Shown here: positions 8,499 through 17,479 of the stretch, in pieces
Position numbering within the stretch: position 1 is the stretch's first letter
Layout of the letters: every line of letters begins with the position of its first letter
Assembly: GCF_024699275.1 (NCBI RefSeq)
Contig: NZ_JAILPX010000020.1
Location: 23,579 to 87,578, forward strand
From: Selenomonas sp.
GTDB lineage: Bacteria; Bacillota_C; Negativicutes; Selenomonadales; Selenomonadaceae
DNA: 64,000 nucleotides
Direction: 5' to 3'
The notes under the pieces: generated by a model
What the model was told of the DNA's origin: nothing
The model's database searches: none
The model's input: only the letters and a program-made list of their open reading frames with translations
Made by a program: the position numbers and the translations under genes

Positions 8499-8710
8499 GC
8501 AGTTGGAGCGGAGGTGGTAATACTTTTCGCCGTCCCACTAAATGGCCCACAAGCAAATGCATGGACTTTTTAGCCACCTGCGCCGGGCAGGCCGGCGGCG
8601 CGTATGTTCATCTCCGTATCCAGTTCATGCCTTTTGTGGGCCAGTCCTCACTGCGTTCGGACAATCGTTCCAAGGCGAAAAGCATCACCACCTCCGCTCC
8701 TAAGTTGCGT
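8499..8710 (-). ncRNA. Structured inverted-repeat element, copy 1 (candidate RNA)
   Basis: About 212 bp without a credible gene. Terminal arms 8506-8532 and 8675-8701 match at 25 of 27 positions. Both differences become G-U pairs only if the minus strand is the RNA. Inside, GGCCCACAA pairs with TTGTGGGCC as a second helix, and a core hairpin CCTGC-CCGGC-GCAGG lies next to GCGCCG. The core (GAACGCAGTGA, GCCTGCCCGGCGCAGG) recurs in copy 2 in opposite orientation. It could be an RNA gene, a mobile foldback element or both. It matches no RNA family I can name. Confidence 0.55.
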
Positions 8711-8805
8711 TTGCCTAATGTGTATTTTTCGCGGTGATAAGCAGCAAGTACATCGATGTTCTCGTTACGGGAGCAACGCGTTCGTGGCAATTGTAGAGTT
8801 TGTTG

Positions 8806-9009
8806 GTTTTGGGTGAGCGGGGGAGTGATTTTCTGTCCGGAGCGTCTGCCTGAACGCAGTGAAGGCCGGCCCCGGCAGAAAGATACTAAATCTGTACGTT
8901 GAAAGACGCGCCGTTGGCCTGCCCGGCGCAGGTAACTGGACAGTTCTATTTTCCGAGGGGGTCGTTTTAGCGGGAAACAGAAAATTACTCCCCCGCTCGC
9001 CCATTACCA
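8806..9009 (+). ncRNA. Structured inverted-repeat element, copy 2 (candidate RNA)
   Basis: About 204 bp. Outer arms GGGTGAGCGGGGGAGTGATT (from 8811) and its near-complement ending at 9003 differ at two places, both G-U on the plus strand. The internal GAACGCAGTGA and GGCCTGCCCGGCGCAGGT are shared with copy 1 read in reverse. The helix next to the core has changed on both sides (GGCCCCGG with CCGAGGGGGTC), which preserves pairing. Copies 1 and 2 therefore point away from each other across about 95 bp. Short overlapping reading frames here are not convincing genes. Confidence 0.55.
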
Positions 9010-9082
9010 CGCATGAACGGAATACTGTCAGCAGGAACTTCCCGAAAAACTGCAATTGGTAAAAACTTGTGTGATAATTTTG

Positions 9083-9132
9083 TAAAGCCCCGCATAAGGT
9101 AGACTGAGCAATCTACCTTATGCGGGGCTTTA
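9083..9132. terminator. 50-base hairpin, perfect 21-bp stem
   Basis: TAAAGCCCCGCATAAGG... (9083-9103) pairs exactly with 9112-9132 around an 8-base loop. It lies past the stop of the cupin gene (minus) and past the structured elements (plus). A T-rich run follows on the plus side; the minus side is poorer. It is probably a bidirectional terminator. Confidence 0.7.
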
Positions 9133-9157
9133 TGTTTTATGTCCATGTAAAGGAATA

Positions 9158-9502
9158 TTATTTTTTGATAATCAAAGCCATGAATACCAGATTTTCTGTT
9201 TTGGAGGGGTTAGCAATGCCGTGCTTTTCTCCATCGGGACAGAAGGTAGTGGCGCCGGCGCCGAGGGTAACTTCCTTGCCATTATCGTTGTACAGAGCCG
9301 TACCGGAAAGGATGTGATAGGTTTCCGTATTGCCATGGTGCTCGTGGACGCCGATGGAACACAGGGGCGGGATGATGACCTTGGCATACATATCGCATTT
9401 GCCATCCAGTTCGCTGGTGGTCAAGAGTTTCACGATGGTAATGGTGCCCTGGCCATCGGCCTTGTTGGCAGCTTGCAGGGGCGTGGGTTCAATAAAAGCC
9501 AT
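9158..9502 (-). CDS. Small cupin-domain protein
   Basis: 114 residues forming a single cupin barrel. Motif 1 is GVHEHHGNTETYHILSG, giving the metal-binding His, His and Glu, and motif 2 is FCPDGEKHGIAN with the last His. These proteins bind a metal and often a sugar or small acid; the exact function is unknown. AAGGAG lies 8 bases before the ATG at 9502. It begins 29 bases after the branching-enzyme stop and is probably co-transcribed with it, which hints at a carbohydrate-related role. Confidence 0.8.
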   Translation of the reverse strand: MAFIEPTPLQAANKADGQGTITIVKLLTTSELDGKCDMYAKVIIPPLCSIGVHEHHGNTETYHILSGTALYNDNGKEVTLGAGATTFCPDGEKHGIANPSKTENLVFMALIIKK

Positions 9503-9531
9503 GTTAATGTCTCCTTTATGGTTATACTTGC

Positions 9532-11550
9532 TTATTTCTTGCGCAGAACAACAGCACTGCGGGCAGGAATGTAAATCTTCAGCCATTCCTTGCCATCCTT
9601 TTCATAGAGTGGGTCCATGTTGGTCTTATGGATAACGCTGTCATCCGCCAAGCCATTGCCGCCAAAGGCTTTGGCATCGGTGTTGAGGACTACCTCATAG
9701 GACCCTTTGGGTACAAGGAAACCGTAGTCTGGGAAGGACTGGGTGGGTGAGAAATTGAAGACGAAAATCAAATCTCCCCGGCTATAGGCTAAAACCTGGT
9801 CGCCGTCATTATGCCAGAGTTCCACCACAGGCTGTTTCTGGATATTCTTTACGGTCTTGAGGGTGGCTAACATTTCCCGGTCGAAATCACCAAGGTAATG
9901 ATAACACAGTTTAGAATCATCGACCAGATGCCATTGACGGCGGGCGTACTTATAGCCCCAGCCGTTTCCTTCCCGGGGGAAGTCAATCCATTCGGGATGT
10001 CCAAATTCATTGCCCATGAAATTCAGATAGCCGCCGTTGATGGTGGAAGCGGTAACCAGGCGAATCATCTTGTGCAGGGCGATGCCCCGATCCACCATGC
10101 CGTTGCGGTTATCCTTGGAGAAGTGCCAGTACATATCCGCATCGATGAGGCGGAAGATGATGGTCTTATCGCCTACTAAGGCCTGGTCATGACTTTCGGC
10201 ATAGGAGATGGTTTTTTCATCGGAACGGCGGTTGGTCATTTCCCAGAAGATGCTGGAGGGTTTCCAATCTTCATCCTTTTGTTCTTTGATGGTCTTAATC
10301 CAATAATCCGGTATGTTCATGGCCAGACGGTAATCAAAACCGTAACCGCCATCCTCAAACTTTGCCGCCAGTCCCGGCATGCCGCTGACATCTTCCGCAA
10401 TGGTGATGGCATGGGGATTGATCTCGTGAATGAGTTTGTTGGCTAAGGTCAGATAGCAGATGGCGTTGTCGTCCTGGTGACCGTTGAAATAATCACCATA
10501 GTTCATAAAGGTTTCGCCCAGGCCATGGCTGTAATAGAGCATGGAGGTGATGCCGTCAAAGCGGAATCCGTCGAAATGGAATTCCTCCAGCCAGTATTTG
10601 CAGTTGGACAGCAGGAAGTGTATGACATCATCCTTGCCATAGTCGAAGCAAAGGCTGTCCCAAGCGGGGTGTTCATGACGGTCACCGGGATAGAAGAACT
10701 GATTGGGGTCACCACAGAGATTGCCGAGGCCTTCCACTTCGTTCTTTACCGCATGGCTATGGACGATATCCATGATGACGGTGATTCCCATCTTATGGGC
10801 CGTGTCAATGAGTTCCTTGAGTTCTTCTGGCGTGCCGCAACGGCTGCTGGGCGCAAAGAAGGAACTTACATGGTAGCCGAAACTGCCATAATAGGGGTGT
10901 TCCTGGATGGCCATAATCTGGATACAGTTGTAACCATCTTTTTTCACCCGGGGTAAAATGTTGTTGGTAAATTCTTTATAAGTACCTACCTTTTCTGCAT
11001 CTTGCGCCATGCCTACATGACATTCGTAGATGAGCAAAGGCGAGGTGGTGGGCTTGAACTTGGCATCATGCCAGGTATGATGCTTGCGGGGATTCCATAC
11101 CTGAGCGGAGAAAATCTTGGTGTTTTCATCCTGTACCACCCGGGTAGCCCAGGCAGGAATGCGTTCGCCTTCGCCGCCCCTCCAGTGGACTTTCATCTTG
11201 TATAAGTCCTTGTGCTTAATCCTGCCGGCGGGAATTTCCAATTCCCAATCTCCGGTACCGGGGATATGATGACAGCGGAATTCTTCTTTTTCCTGCCAAT
11301 CGCTGAAATCCCCAATCAAATAGATGTCCAGGGCATTGGGAGCCCATTCCCGGAAAACCCAGCCCCGGCCATGCTTATGCAGGCCATAATAGAGATGTCC
11401 GGTGGCAAAATCGGCTAATGTCCGTTTGCCGTTTTGGGTGAGTTGCTTGATTTTCCATACTGCATGTTCGTGGCGGCCACGAATAGCTTCTTCATAGGGG
11501 GCAAGCCATTCATCTTTGGCGATTAAGCCCAGTTGTTTGTTTTTGACCAT
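9532..11550 (-). CDS. glgB: 1,4-alpha-glucan branching enzyme, eukaryote-like (GH13_8)
   Basis: 672 residues: N-terminal CBM48 domain, GH13 barrel and C-terminal all-beta domain. Catalytic segments are visible: VIMDIVHSHA, GFRFDGITSMLY (nucleophile Asp), ITIAEDVSGMPG (acid Glu) and SYAESHDQALVGDK (transition-state Asp). FRFDGITSMLYYSHG and FMGNEFGHPEWIDFPREGN are hallmarks of the eukaryotic/Bacteroidetes-type enzyme rather than classical bacterial GlgB. It makes alpha-1,6 branches in glycogen. No other glg gene is nearby. The ATG at 11550 has no close ribosome binding site: GGGAGG lies 37 bases upstream, beyond a hairpin. Confidence 0.92.
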   Translation of the reverse strand: MVKNKQLGLIAKDEWLAPYEEAIRGRHEHAVWKIKQLTQNGKRTLADFATGHLYYGLHKHGRGWVFREWAPNALDIYLIGDFSDWQEKEEFRCHHIPGTGDWELEIPAGRIKHKDLYKMKVHWRGGEGERIPAWATRVVQDENTKIFSAQVWNPRKHHTWHDAKFKPTTSPLLIYECHVGMAQDAEKVGTYKEFTNNILPRVKKDGYNCIQIMAIQEHPYYGSFGYHVSSFFAPSSRCGTPEELKELIDTAHKMGITVIMDIVHSHAVKNEVEGLGNLCGDPNQFFYPGDRHEHPAWDSLCFDYGKDDVIHFLLSNCKYWLEEFHFDGFRFDGITSMLYYSHGLGETFMNYGDYFNGHQDDNAICYLTLANKLIHEINPHAITIAEDVSGMPGLAAKFEDGGYGFDYRLAMNIPDYWIKTIKEQKDEDWKPSSIFWEMTNRRSDEKTISYAESHDQALVGDKTIIFRLIDADMYWHFSKDNRNGMVDRGIALHKMIRLVTASTINGGYLNFMGNEFGHPEWIDFPREGNGWGYKYARRQWHLVDDSKLCYHYLGDFDREMLATLKTVKNIQKQPVVELWHNDGDQVLAYSRGDLIFVFNFSPTQSFPDYGFLVPKGSYEVVLNTDAKAFGGNGLADDSVIHKTNMDPLYEKDGKEWLKIYIPARSAVVLRKK

Positions 11551-11593
11551 AATCTACACCGCTGCATTTCAGCCTGCAGCAGTTATTCCTCCC
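11551..11593 (-). promoter_or_regulatory. glgB leader: Shine-Dalgarno, hairpin, start codon
   Basis: On the minus strand GGGAGG (11593-11588), then CTGCTGCA and TGCAGCGG pairing around an 8-base loop, then TGTAGATT and the ATG. If the hairpin forms, it brings the binding site close to the start. The nrdD leader has the same layout. Confidence 0.4.
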
Positions 11594-11638
11594 ATCTCAA
11601 ATGAAGTCATAACTACAGTAAAAAAACTTCCATTTCAC

Positions 11639-11644
11639 ATTATA
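11639..11644 (-). promoter_or_regulatory. Extended -10 promoter of glgB
   Basis: TATAAT on the minus strand, preceded by TGT (extended -10). It lies about 90 bases before the start codon; the -35 region is weak. Confidence 0.5.
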
Positions 11645-11722
11645 ACATAAATTTTCGTAAAAATGGCGGAAAAGGAAATATTATTACCATATATAATCAG
11701 GGATGAAGGGGGACAGATTGCC

Positions 11723-11751
11723 TTGCATTATGGGCCGGATTTCGTTACAAT
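11723..11751 (+). promoter_or_regulatory. Sigma-A promoter of the MATE gene
   Basis: TTGCAT (11723-11728), 17 bases, TACAAT (11746-11751). It lies about 60 bases before the ATG at 11813. Confidence 0.65.
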
Positions 11752-11812
11752 AGCAGGATATCTGTCTTCTGTCTTTTAGGAGGATGGATTTTTTCTTGAG
11801 GGAGTATTTTGT

Positions 11813-13216
11813 ATGCGAAAAAATCTTTTGGGGCGTATCTCTAAGGGAGAGCCTTTTTCTTTGCGGGAACTGTTGTTATTGACCTGGCAGCTTAGTGTGC
11901 CTGCTATTATGGCAAAAATCACCACGGTGATGATGCAATATATTGATGCCTCCATGGTGGGGATGATTGGCGCTGGCGCAGCGGCTTCGATTGGCTTGGT
12001 CAACTCTACCGCCTGGCTGATTGGTGGCGTGGCCTTTGCCATGTCTATGGGGTATACCATTCAGCTGGCTCAGGCCATTGGTGCCGGAGAGGAACTTAAG
12101 GCTCGCAGTCTGGTACGCCATGGCTTATGGGCGGTGGTAATCTTCAGTTTTGTCTTAGGTGGAAGTTGTGCCGCACTGAGCGGGCAGATGCCTTATTATC
12201 TGGGCGGTACAACTGATATTGCCGAAGGTGCTTCAACATATCTTTACATATATGCCTTAGGGCTGCCTTTTTTAGCCGTGAACTTTGCTGCTGCGTCTAT
12301 GCTGCAGGCCAGTGGCAATATGAAGATTCCCAGCCTGTTAAGCGTCAGTATGTGTATTTTGGATGTGGTGTTCAATGCCCTGTTGATTTTTCCCTCTCGG
12401 AATGTGGAACTTTGGGGATGGCTGATTTGGATTCCCGGCGGAAACCTTGGGGTGGCTGGCGTTGCATTGGGGACGGTACTGGCAGAAGTCTGCTGTATGG
12501 TGGCAATGCTCTATGTGCTTTTGAAAAAATCCCGTCAGCTTCATTATCGACAGGAACAGCTGCTTTCCTGGCAGGGAGAATTGCAGGAGGCGACGCGTCT
12601 GGGGGTGCCCATGGCACTGGAGCAGGTGGTTATGGGCAGTGCCTATGTGGCCTTTACCTGTATTGTAGCCCCCTTGGGCACCGTGGCCTTGGCGGCAAAT
12701 TCCTTTGCGATTACAGCGGAAAGCCTTTGCTATATGCCGGGGATAGGTGTGTCTACAGCTGCGCAAACATTGGTGGGGCAGAGTGTAGGTGCGGGGCGCA
12801 GCAAGCTGGCACAACGCTTCGGCTATGTTAGTGCTGGCTTGGGCATGCTGGTTATGCTGGTGATGGGGATCGTTATGTATATCTGTGCCCCAGGGATGAT
12901 GGCCCTGCTGTCACAGGATGGCGCTGTGATTGCTGCAGGTACGGAAATTCTGCGCATCGAAGCTTGGGCAGAACCGCTCTTTGCAGCTGGCATCATTGTT
13001 ACCAGTATTTTCCGGGGAGCTGGGGAAACAAAAATGCCCACCATTTTGAATCTGGTGGCCATGTGGGGAATTCGTATACCGCTGGCCACTTATCTGGCAG
13101 TCGATTATGGGCTTCCCGGTGTATGGGCTGCCATGTGTACGGAACTCTGCGCGAGAGGATTGCTTTCGTTAGGGGTGCTTATTTGGCGAGGTGAAGGTCT
13201 TTATAGGAGAGCGTAA
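11813..13216 (+). CDS. MATE-family multidrug/toxin efflux transporter
   Basis: 467 residues with 12 predicted helices in two related halves. LLLLTWQLSVPAIMAKITTVMMQYIDASMVGMIG at the start and ATRLGVPMALEQVVMGSAYVAFTCIVAPLG at the start of the second half are the repeated MATE signature. These pumps expel cationic drugs or metabolites using Na+ or H+ gradients. GGGAG lies 8 bases before the ATG. It is a single gene with its own promoter, divergent from glgB. Confidence 0.88.
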   Translation: MRKNLLGRISKGEPFSLRELLLLTWQLSVPAIMAKITTVMMQYIDASMVGMIGAGAAASIGLVNSTAWLIGGVAFAMSMGYTIQLAQAIGAGEELKARSLVRHGLWAVVIFSFVLGGSCAALSGQMPYYLGGTTDIAEGASTYLYIYALGLPFLAVNFAAASMLQASGNMKIPSLLSVSMCILDVVFNALLIFPSRNVELWGWLIWIPGGNLGVAGVALGTVLAEVCCMVAMLYVLLKKSRQLHYRQEQLLSWQGELQEATRLGVPMALEQVVMGSAYVAFTCIVAPLGTVALAANSFAITAESLCYMPGIGVSTAAQTLVGQSVGAGRSKLAQRFGYVSAGLGMLVMLVMGIVMYICAPGMMALLSQDGAVIAAGTEILRIEAWAEPLFAAGIIVTSIFRGAGETKMPTILNLVAMWGIRIPLATYLAVDYGLPGVWAAMCTELCARGLLSLGVLIWRGEGLYRRA

Positions 13217-13264
13217 AAAATTCCAGGCTTGTGGCAGGTTTTTTCTTCCTGTGGTGCGAATAAT

Positions 13265-13286
13265 AAAAGATAAAGTTTTATCTTTT
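13265..13286. repeat. AT-rich 22-bp palindrome
   Basis: AAAAGATAAA, GT, TTTATCTTTT. It lies between the MATE and diguanylate cyclase genes. It could be an operator or a weak terminator stem; neither is demonstrated. Confidence 0.3.
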
Positions 13287-13410
13287 GCTGTAACGGCATT
13301 TACCAACTTTGTTTTGTGAACATATGCTGATGATTGGATTGTAGCCAGGTGCACAATAGGAATGGCTGGGCACTGTACCGAAGGGACTGGGTAAGGAGGC
13401 TGGCTAAAAT

Positions 13411-14649
13411 ATGAATTATTACTGTTTGGTTGATTTTTTAGCGTTGCTGGTGCTATTGATTACAAATCACGATGTTCTGGGAAAGAAAACAGAGACAGAG
13501 GAGCGCTCTATACAAAAGCGATATCGTTTTTTCTTATATGCTGTGGCCACTTATTATGTGGTGGATGCGATATGGGCCTGGTTATATGGGATAGGCAATA
13601 TCGATTGGCTATATGTGGATACAGAAATATATTTTGTGGTCATGGCATTGGGAATTTTGCTATGGATCCGTTACATTGTCGCCTATTCGCGGATTGATAA
13701 TTCCTTTGGCCAGCTTTTGATCTATGCAGGGTGGATCCTGTTTGTCACGGCGCTGGTCATTACTCCGCTGAACCGCTGGCGCCCGTTGATGTTTTGGTTT
13801 GTGGATGGTGTTTATTATTGCGGTATTCTGCGGGATGCCATGTTCGTCTATCAGGTATTACTTTTACTGCTGGCATCTTCGTATATGCTTCTATTTACAG
13901 CCTATATCAGTGAGCGGCAGAGGAAACGGCGTCTGGCTATTGGCCTGTCTGGTCTCATTATGATGTTTTTTATTGCGGTGCAGATATCTTTGTCTACATA
14001 TCCCCTCTATGCTATAAGTTATATGTTGGGGTGCTGTCTTTTGCGTACCTTTGTCATCGAAAATGAGCGGGAGGAATTACGTCGGGACTTGCAGGTGGCA
14101 TTGGACCGGGAAAAAAATCAGCTGCAGGAATTACAGAAAGCCAAAGACAATGCCTATAAAGACTCTCTTACGGGCGTCAAGAGCCGACTGGCTTATGTGG
14201 AAAAAAAGGATATTCTGGATGGGCAGATTCTTAAGGGGATACGAGATGATTTTGCTGTTGTGGTCATGGATATCAATAATCTGAAGATCATCAATGATAC
14301 GCTGGGGCATGATGTGGGGGATGAGTTCATTCGGAAGGCCTGCCGCTTGATTTGCAATACCTTCAAGCGAAGTCCGGTATACCGCATAGGCGGTGATGAA
14401 TTTGTGGCAATCCTGGAAGGGGAAGATTATGGAAACAGGAATATGCTGTTGGAATCATTCAATCATGAGATTGAACAGAACCGTCAGAATGGTTCGGTGA
14501 TTGTAGCCATCGGTATGGCAGAATATGTCCCGCAGCAGGATCTTAGTTATAAACGGCTTTTTGACAGAGCTGATGAAGCGATGTACAAGCGCAAGCAGGA
14601 GTTAAAAGTCGTTGCCGATTCATCCTTTGCGGTGAGGAAAAAAGCCTGA
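13411..14649 (+). CDS. Membrane-anchored diguanylate cyclase (GGDEF)
   Basis: 412 residues. About 215 hydrophobic residues form six or seven membrane helices, then a short coiled coil leads to the GGDEF domain (DSLTGVKSRLAY, VVVMDINNLKIINDTLGHDVGDEF, RIGGDEFVAILEG). The intact GGDEF motif and DINNLK metal site predict synthesis of c-di-GMP. The product-inhibition RxxD site five residues before GGDEF is absent (RSPV there), so feedback inhibition is probably lost. AAGGAGG precedes the ATG. An intrinsic terminator overlaps the stop codon. Confidence 0.9.
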   Translation: MNYYCLVDFLALLVLLITNHDVLGKKTETEERSIQKRYRFFLYAVATYYVVDAIWAWLYGIGNIDWLYVDTEIYFVVMALGILLWIRYIVAYSRIDNSFGQLLIYAGWILFVTALVITPLNRWRPLMFWFVDGVYYCGILRDAMFVYQVLLLLLASSYMLLFTAYISERQRKRRLAIGLSGLIMMFFIAVQISLSTYPLYAISYMLGCCLLRTFVIENEREELRRDLQVALDREKNQLQELQKAKDNAYKDSLTGVKSRLAYVEKKDILDGQILKGIRDDFAVVVMDINNLKIINDTLGHDVGDEFIRKACRLICNTFKRSPVYRIGGDEFVAILEGEDYGNRNMLLESFNHEIEQNRQNGSVIVAIGMAEYVPQQDLSYKRLFDRADEAMYKRKQELKVVADSSFAVRKKA

Positions 14650-14670
14650 GGCAATGCCTCGGTTTTTTTT
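14644..14670 (+). terminator. Intrinsic terminator of the GGDEF gene
   Basis: GCCTGAGGC, AAT, GCCTCGG and then eight Ts. The stem includes the TGA stop codon. Confidence 0.85.
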
Positions 14671-14692
14671 ATGGTCTGATGGTAAAGGATTT

Positions 14693-14722
14693 TTGCCTTG
14701 TTTTATCATTTTATGGTAAAAT
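14693..14722 (+). promoter_or_regulatory. Promoter of the ftsE run
   Basis: TTGCCT (14693-14698), 18 bases, TAAAAT (14717-14722), about 40 bases before the ftsE ATG. Confidence 0.5.
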
Positions 14723-14760
14723 AAAAGTTAGTTTATTTTATTGCAGGAGGAATATTCCGA

Positions 14761-15447
14761 ATGATACAGATGCGGGAGGTCAGCAAGACCTATGACACCG
14801 GTGTTGTGGCTTTAAGCCATGTCAACGTGGATATAAAAAAGGGCGAGTTTGTGTTTGTGGTTGGTCCCAGCGGGGCTGGTAAGTCCACTTTCATCAAGAT
14901 GCTGTTCCGGGAGGAATTGCCTACGGAGGGCAAGCTTTTGGTCAACGGTCATGATGTGGTGGAGATGGAACGTTCAGAGGTTCCTTATCTTCGTCGTGAA
15001 TTGGGCGTTATCTTTCAGGATTATCGCTTGCTTCCGGATAAGACGGTCTTTGAAAATGTGGCTTTTGCCATGCAGGTTATAGAGGCACCTCGCCGTACCA
15101 TGCAGCGCAGTGTGAATTCTGTGCTGGATGTGGTAGGCCTGCGGGATAAATACCGCAGTTTCCCGTCGCAGCTTTCTGGCGGAGAACAGCAGCGTGTGGC
15201 CATTGCCCGGGCCATTGTCAACAATCCTTCCATCGTTATCGCGGACGAACCGACGGGGAATTTGGATCCGGAAACCAGCTGGGATATCATGGACATATTC
15301 CGACGCATCAATAAAGCTGGGACGACAATCGTGATGGCTACCCATGACCGGAATATCGTGGATACCATGAAGCGGCGGGTTATTGCCATTGAAGATGGAC
15401 GTATTGTCCGTGATCAGCAGCGGGGAGGGTATGGATATGAAGCTTAG
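14761..15447 (+). CDS. ftsE: Cell-division ABC ATPase FtsE
   Basis: 228 residues. Walker A is [15 protein letters not shown], the signature is [16 protein letters not shown] and Walker B is [14 protein letters not shown]. It matches FtsE length and sequence (the [19 protein letters not shown]-loop region is typical). With FtsX it forms a membrane complex that switches on peptidoglycan hydrolases rather than transporting a solute. AGGAGG precedes the ATG. Its end overlaps ftsX by 11 bases, and a murein hydrolase gene follows. Confidence 0.95.
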   Translation: MIQMREVSKTYDTGVVALSHVNVDIKKGEFVFVVGPSGAGKSTFIKMLFREELPTEGKLLVNGHDVVEMERSEVPYLRRELGVIFQDYRLLPDKTVFENVAFAMQVIEAPRRTMQRSVNSVLDVVGLRDKYRSFPSQLSGGEQQRVAIARAIVNNPSIVIADEPTGNLDPETSWDIMDIFRRINKAGTTIVMATHDRNIVDTMKRRVIAIEDGRIVRDQQRGGYGYEA

Positions 15448-16324
15448 AACGGGTGAATATTTTATCCAGGAGGTATTCCATTCCCTGCGGCGCAACAATT
15501 GGATGTCTTTTGCCTCTATTGGTACAGTGGCTGTATCCCTTTTTGTACTGGGGGTATTCCTGATTCTGGTGCTGAACATGAATCGTATGGCATCGATGTT
15601 GGAATCGCAGGTACAGATCAGTGTCTATCTGCAGGATGAAGTGACGAAGAGCGAGCGTATTGGCCTGCAAAGCGATATAGAAAAGATGCAGGGCATCGAT
15701 AAGGTGAAGTTTGTCGATAAGGATGAAGCCAAGGAACGGCTGGCTGAGCGCTTGGGCGATCAGAAGTATCTGTTGGATGCTTTGGGCGATAAAAATCCTC
15801 TGCCCGATGCCTTCGAGGTGACGGTGAAAACGCCGGAAATGGTGGAAACTGCAGCGAAAGCCATTGAGCGCATGGACGGCGTAGAGTCTGCCAAGTATGG
15901 TCAGGATGTGGTGGAGCATCTTTTTGACATCACCCGTCTCATGCGCGTCTTTGGTCTGGTGCTGATGCTGCTTTTGGCAGGTGCTACCATTTTCATTATT
16001 TCCAATACCATCCGGCTTACGGTTTTTGCCCGGCGCAAGGAAATCGCCATCATGAAATATGTGGGGGCCACGGACTGGTTTATTCGCTGGCCTTTTCTCA
16101 TGGAGGGAATTGTTCTGGGGTGTATTGGCGGCATCATATCGGCTCTGGCCCTGCGCAGCTTCTATGCGGCCATGGCAGCAAAAATCTACAATACTTTGGC
16201 ATTTTTCCCGCTGCTGCCCCAGTATCCCTTCATGAATTATGTAACGGTGGCCATCATTTTCTCCGGAATGCTGATTGGAGCTATCGGCTCGGCTTTTTCG
16301 TTGAAACGCTTCCTAGAGGTTTAA
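15437..16324 (+). CDS. ftsX: Cell-division membrane protein FtsX
   Basis: 295 residues with four membrane helices: one near residue 25-50 and three in the C-terminal half. A roughly 110-residue extracytoplasmic loop lies between the first two, and the FtsX permease domain ends the protein (IFIISNTIRLTVFARRKEIAIMKYVGATDWFIRWPF). The loop normally contacts the hydrolase that FtsEX controls. I chose the ATG at 15437 (GGGAGG 8 bases upstream) over the one at 15431, which is too close to the site. Its stop overlaps the next gene's start. Confidence 0.95.
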   Translation: MKLRTGEYFIQEVFHSLRRNNWMSFASIGTVAVSLFVLGVFLILVLNMNRMASMLESQVQISVYLQDEVTKSERIGLQSDIEKMQGIDKVKFVDKDEAKERLAERLGDQKYLLDALGDKNPLPDAFEVTVKTPEMVETAAKAIERMDGVESAKYGQDVVEHLFDITRLMRVFGLVLMLLLAGATIFIISNTIRLTVFARRKEIAIMKYVGATDWFIRWPFLMEGIVLGCIGGIISALALRSFYAAMAAKIYNTLAFFPLLPQYPFMNYVTVAIIFSGMLIGAIGSAFSLKRFLEV

Positions 16325-17448
16325 TGATGATGAAGAAATGGCAGACAATAACGTCCTCTGCGTTGTCGGTGGTATTGACCGCTTCTACAGCTTACGCATC
16401 CTTGGAAGATGATAAGGCCAGCTACGATAAGCAGGCGGAGGAGTTGAAGGATAAGAGTAATGCCCTGCAGTCGAAAATCGACTCCTTGTCGGAGGAAAAA
16501 AGGCTGGTGGATGCAGAGGCAGATGAAGCTATTGCGGAACATAAGGCCCTGCGGGCGGCATTGGATGAAACCTTGGAGCGGATGGACAAGAATGAAAACC
16601 GGCTCAAAGAGGTGGAGTCCGATTATGAAAAAAAGAGTACGAAGCTTGGAAAACGTGTCCGGGACATCTATGTAAATGGGCAGATTTCCTATTTGGATGT
16701 GCTCTTTGGCGCGAAGGATTTTTCGGATTTGATGACCCGTATGGACCTATTGAAAAAGGTCATCAAGCAGGATTATGATTTGGTTCATTTGGTGCTGGAA
16801 GAAAAGGCGGAAATCGAAGAAACCCAGAAAAGTCTGGAAAAGGACAGGGAGGTTCGGGCAGAACAGGAGCTGAAGGCCCGTCAGGCTCGGGAGGTCATGG
16901 AAGAAAAGGTCAGGAAGCGCAAGGCCATCATCGACCAGATGAAGAGCGACAAGGCCACTGTGGACCGTCAATATGATGAGATGATGGCCGCCTCCAAACA
17001 GATTGAAGAAATGCTGCGGCGCAGCAGCATGGCCAATATGCCTGCCGGGGCTGTATCGGGGGGGAATGGCTCCATGATTTGGCCAGTGGGCGGCACCATT
17101 ACTTCGGAGTTTGGCTGGCGTACCCACCCGATTACGGGGACGCAAAAATTTCATAGCGGCATTGATATTGGCGCCGATTATGGTACGCCTATTTCGGCAG
17201 CGGCTTCTGGAACTGTGGAATATGCGGGCTGGATTTCCGGTTATGGCAATACGATTATCATCAATCACGGTGGTGGTATAACGACGCTTTACGGACATAA
17301 CCAGTCTTTGGCGGCTTCTGTGGGACAACAGGTGAGCCAGGGGGAAACCATTGCTTATTGTGGGTCTACCGGCAACAGTACAGGACCCCATTGTCATTTC
17401 GAAGTACGACAAAATGGTTCTCCGGTGAGTCCTCATGGATTTTTGTAA
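16324..17448 (+). CDS. EnvC-like murein hydrolase, coiled coil plus M23 peptidase
   Basis: About 374 residues. A signal peptide (to about residue 23, ending TAYA) is followed by long coiled coils (about 25-230) and a C-terminal M23 LytM domain. The zinc ligands look intact: HSGIDIGADYG (HxxxD) and HCHFEV (HxH), unlike E. coli EnvC, where they are degenerate. It could therefore cut peptide crosslinks itself under FtsEX control, as CwlO-type and PcsB proteins do. Starts at 16324, 16327 and 16330 are all possible (AGAGGT upstream); 16324 overlaps the ftsX stop. Confidence 0.9.
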   Translation: MMMKKWQTITSSALSVVLTASTAYASLEDDKASYDKQAEELKDKSNALQSKIDSLSEEKRLVDAEADEAIAEHKALRAALDETLERMDKNENRLKEVESDYEKKSTKLGKRVRDIYVNGQISYLDVLFGAKDFSDLMTRMDLLKKVIKQDYDLVHLVLEEKAEIEETQKSLEKDREVRAEQELKARQAREVMEEKVRKRKAIIDQMKSDKATVDRQYDEMMAASKQIEEMLRRSSMANMPAGAVSGGNGSMIWPVGGTITSEFGWRTHPITGTQKFHSGIDIGADYGTPISAAASGTVEYAGWISGYGNTIIINHGGGITTLYGHNQSLAASVGQQVSQGETIAYCGSTGNSTGPHCHFEVRQNGSPVSPHGFL

Positions 17449-17479
17449 CGATAATCGCTTGGCGAGAAGGTGAACAGGA

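Noticed and set aside
8477..9062. Several 60-100 codon frames inside the structured elements
   Set aside because: They change frame between the two copies and have no binding sites; the conserved feature is base pairing, not a protein.
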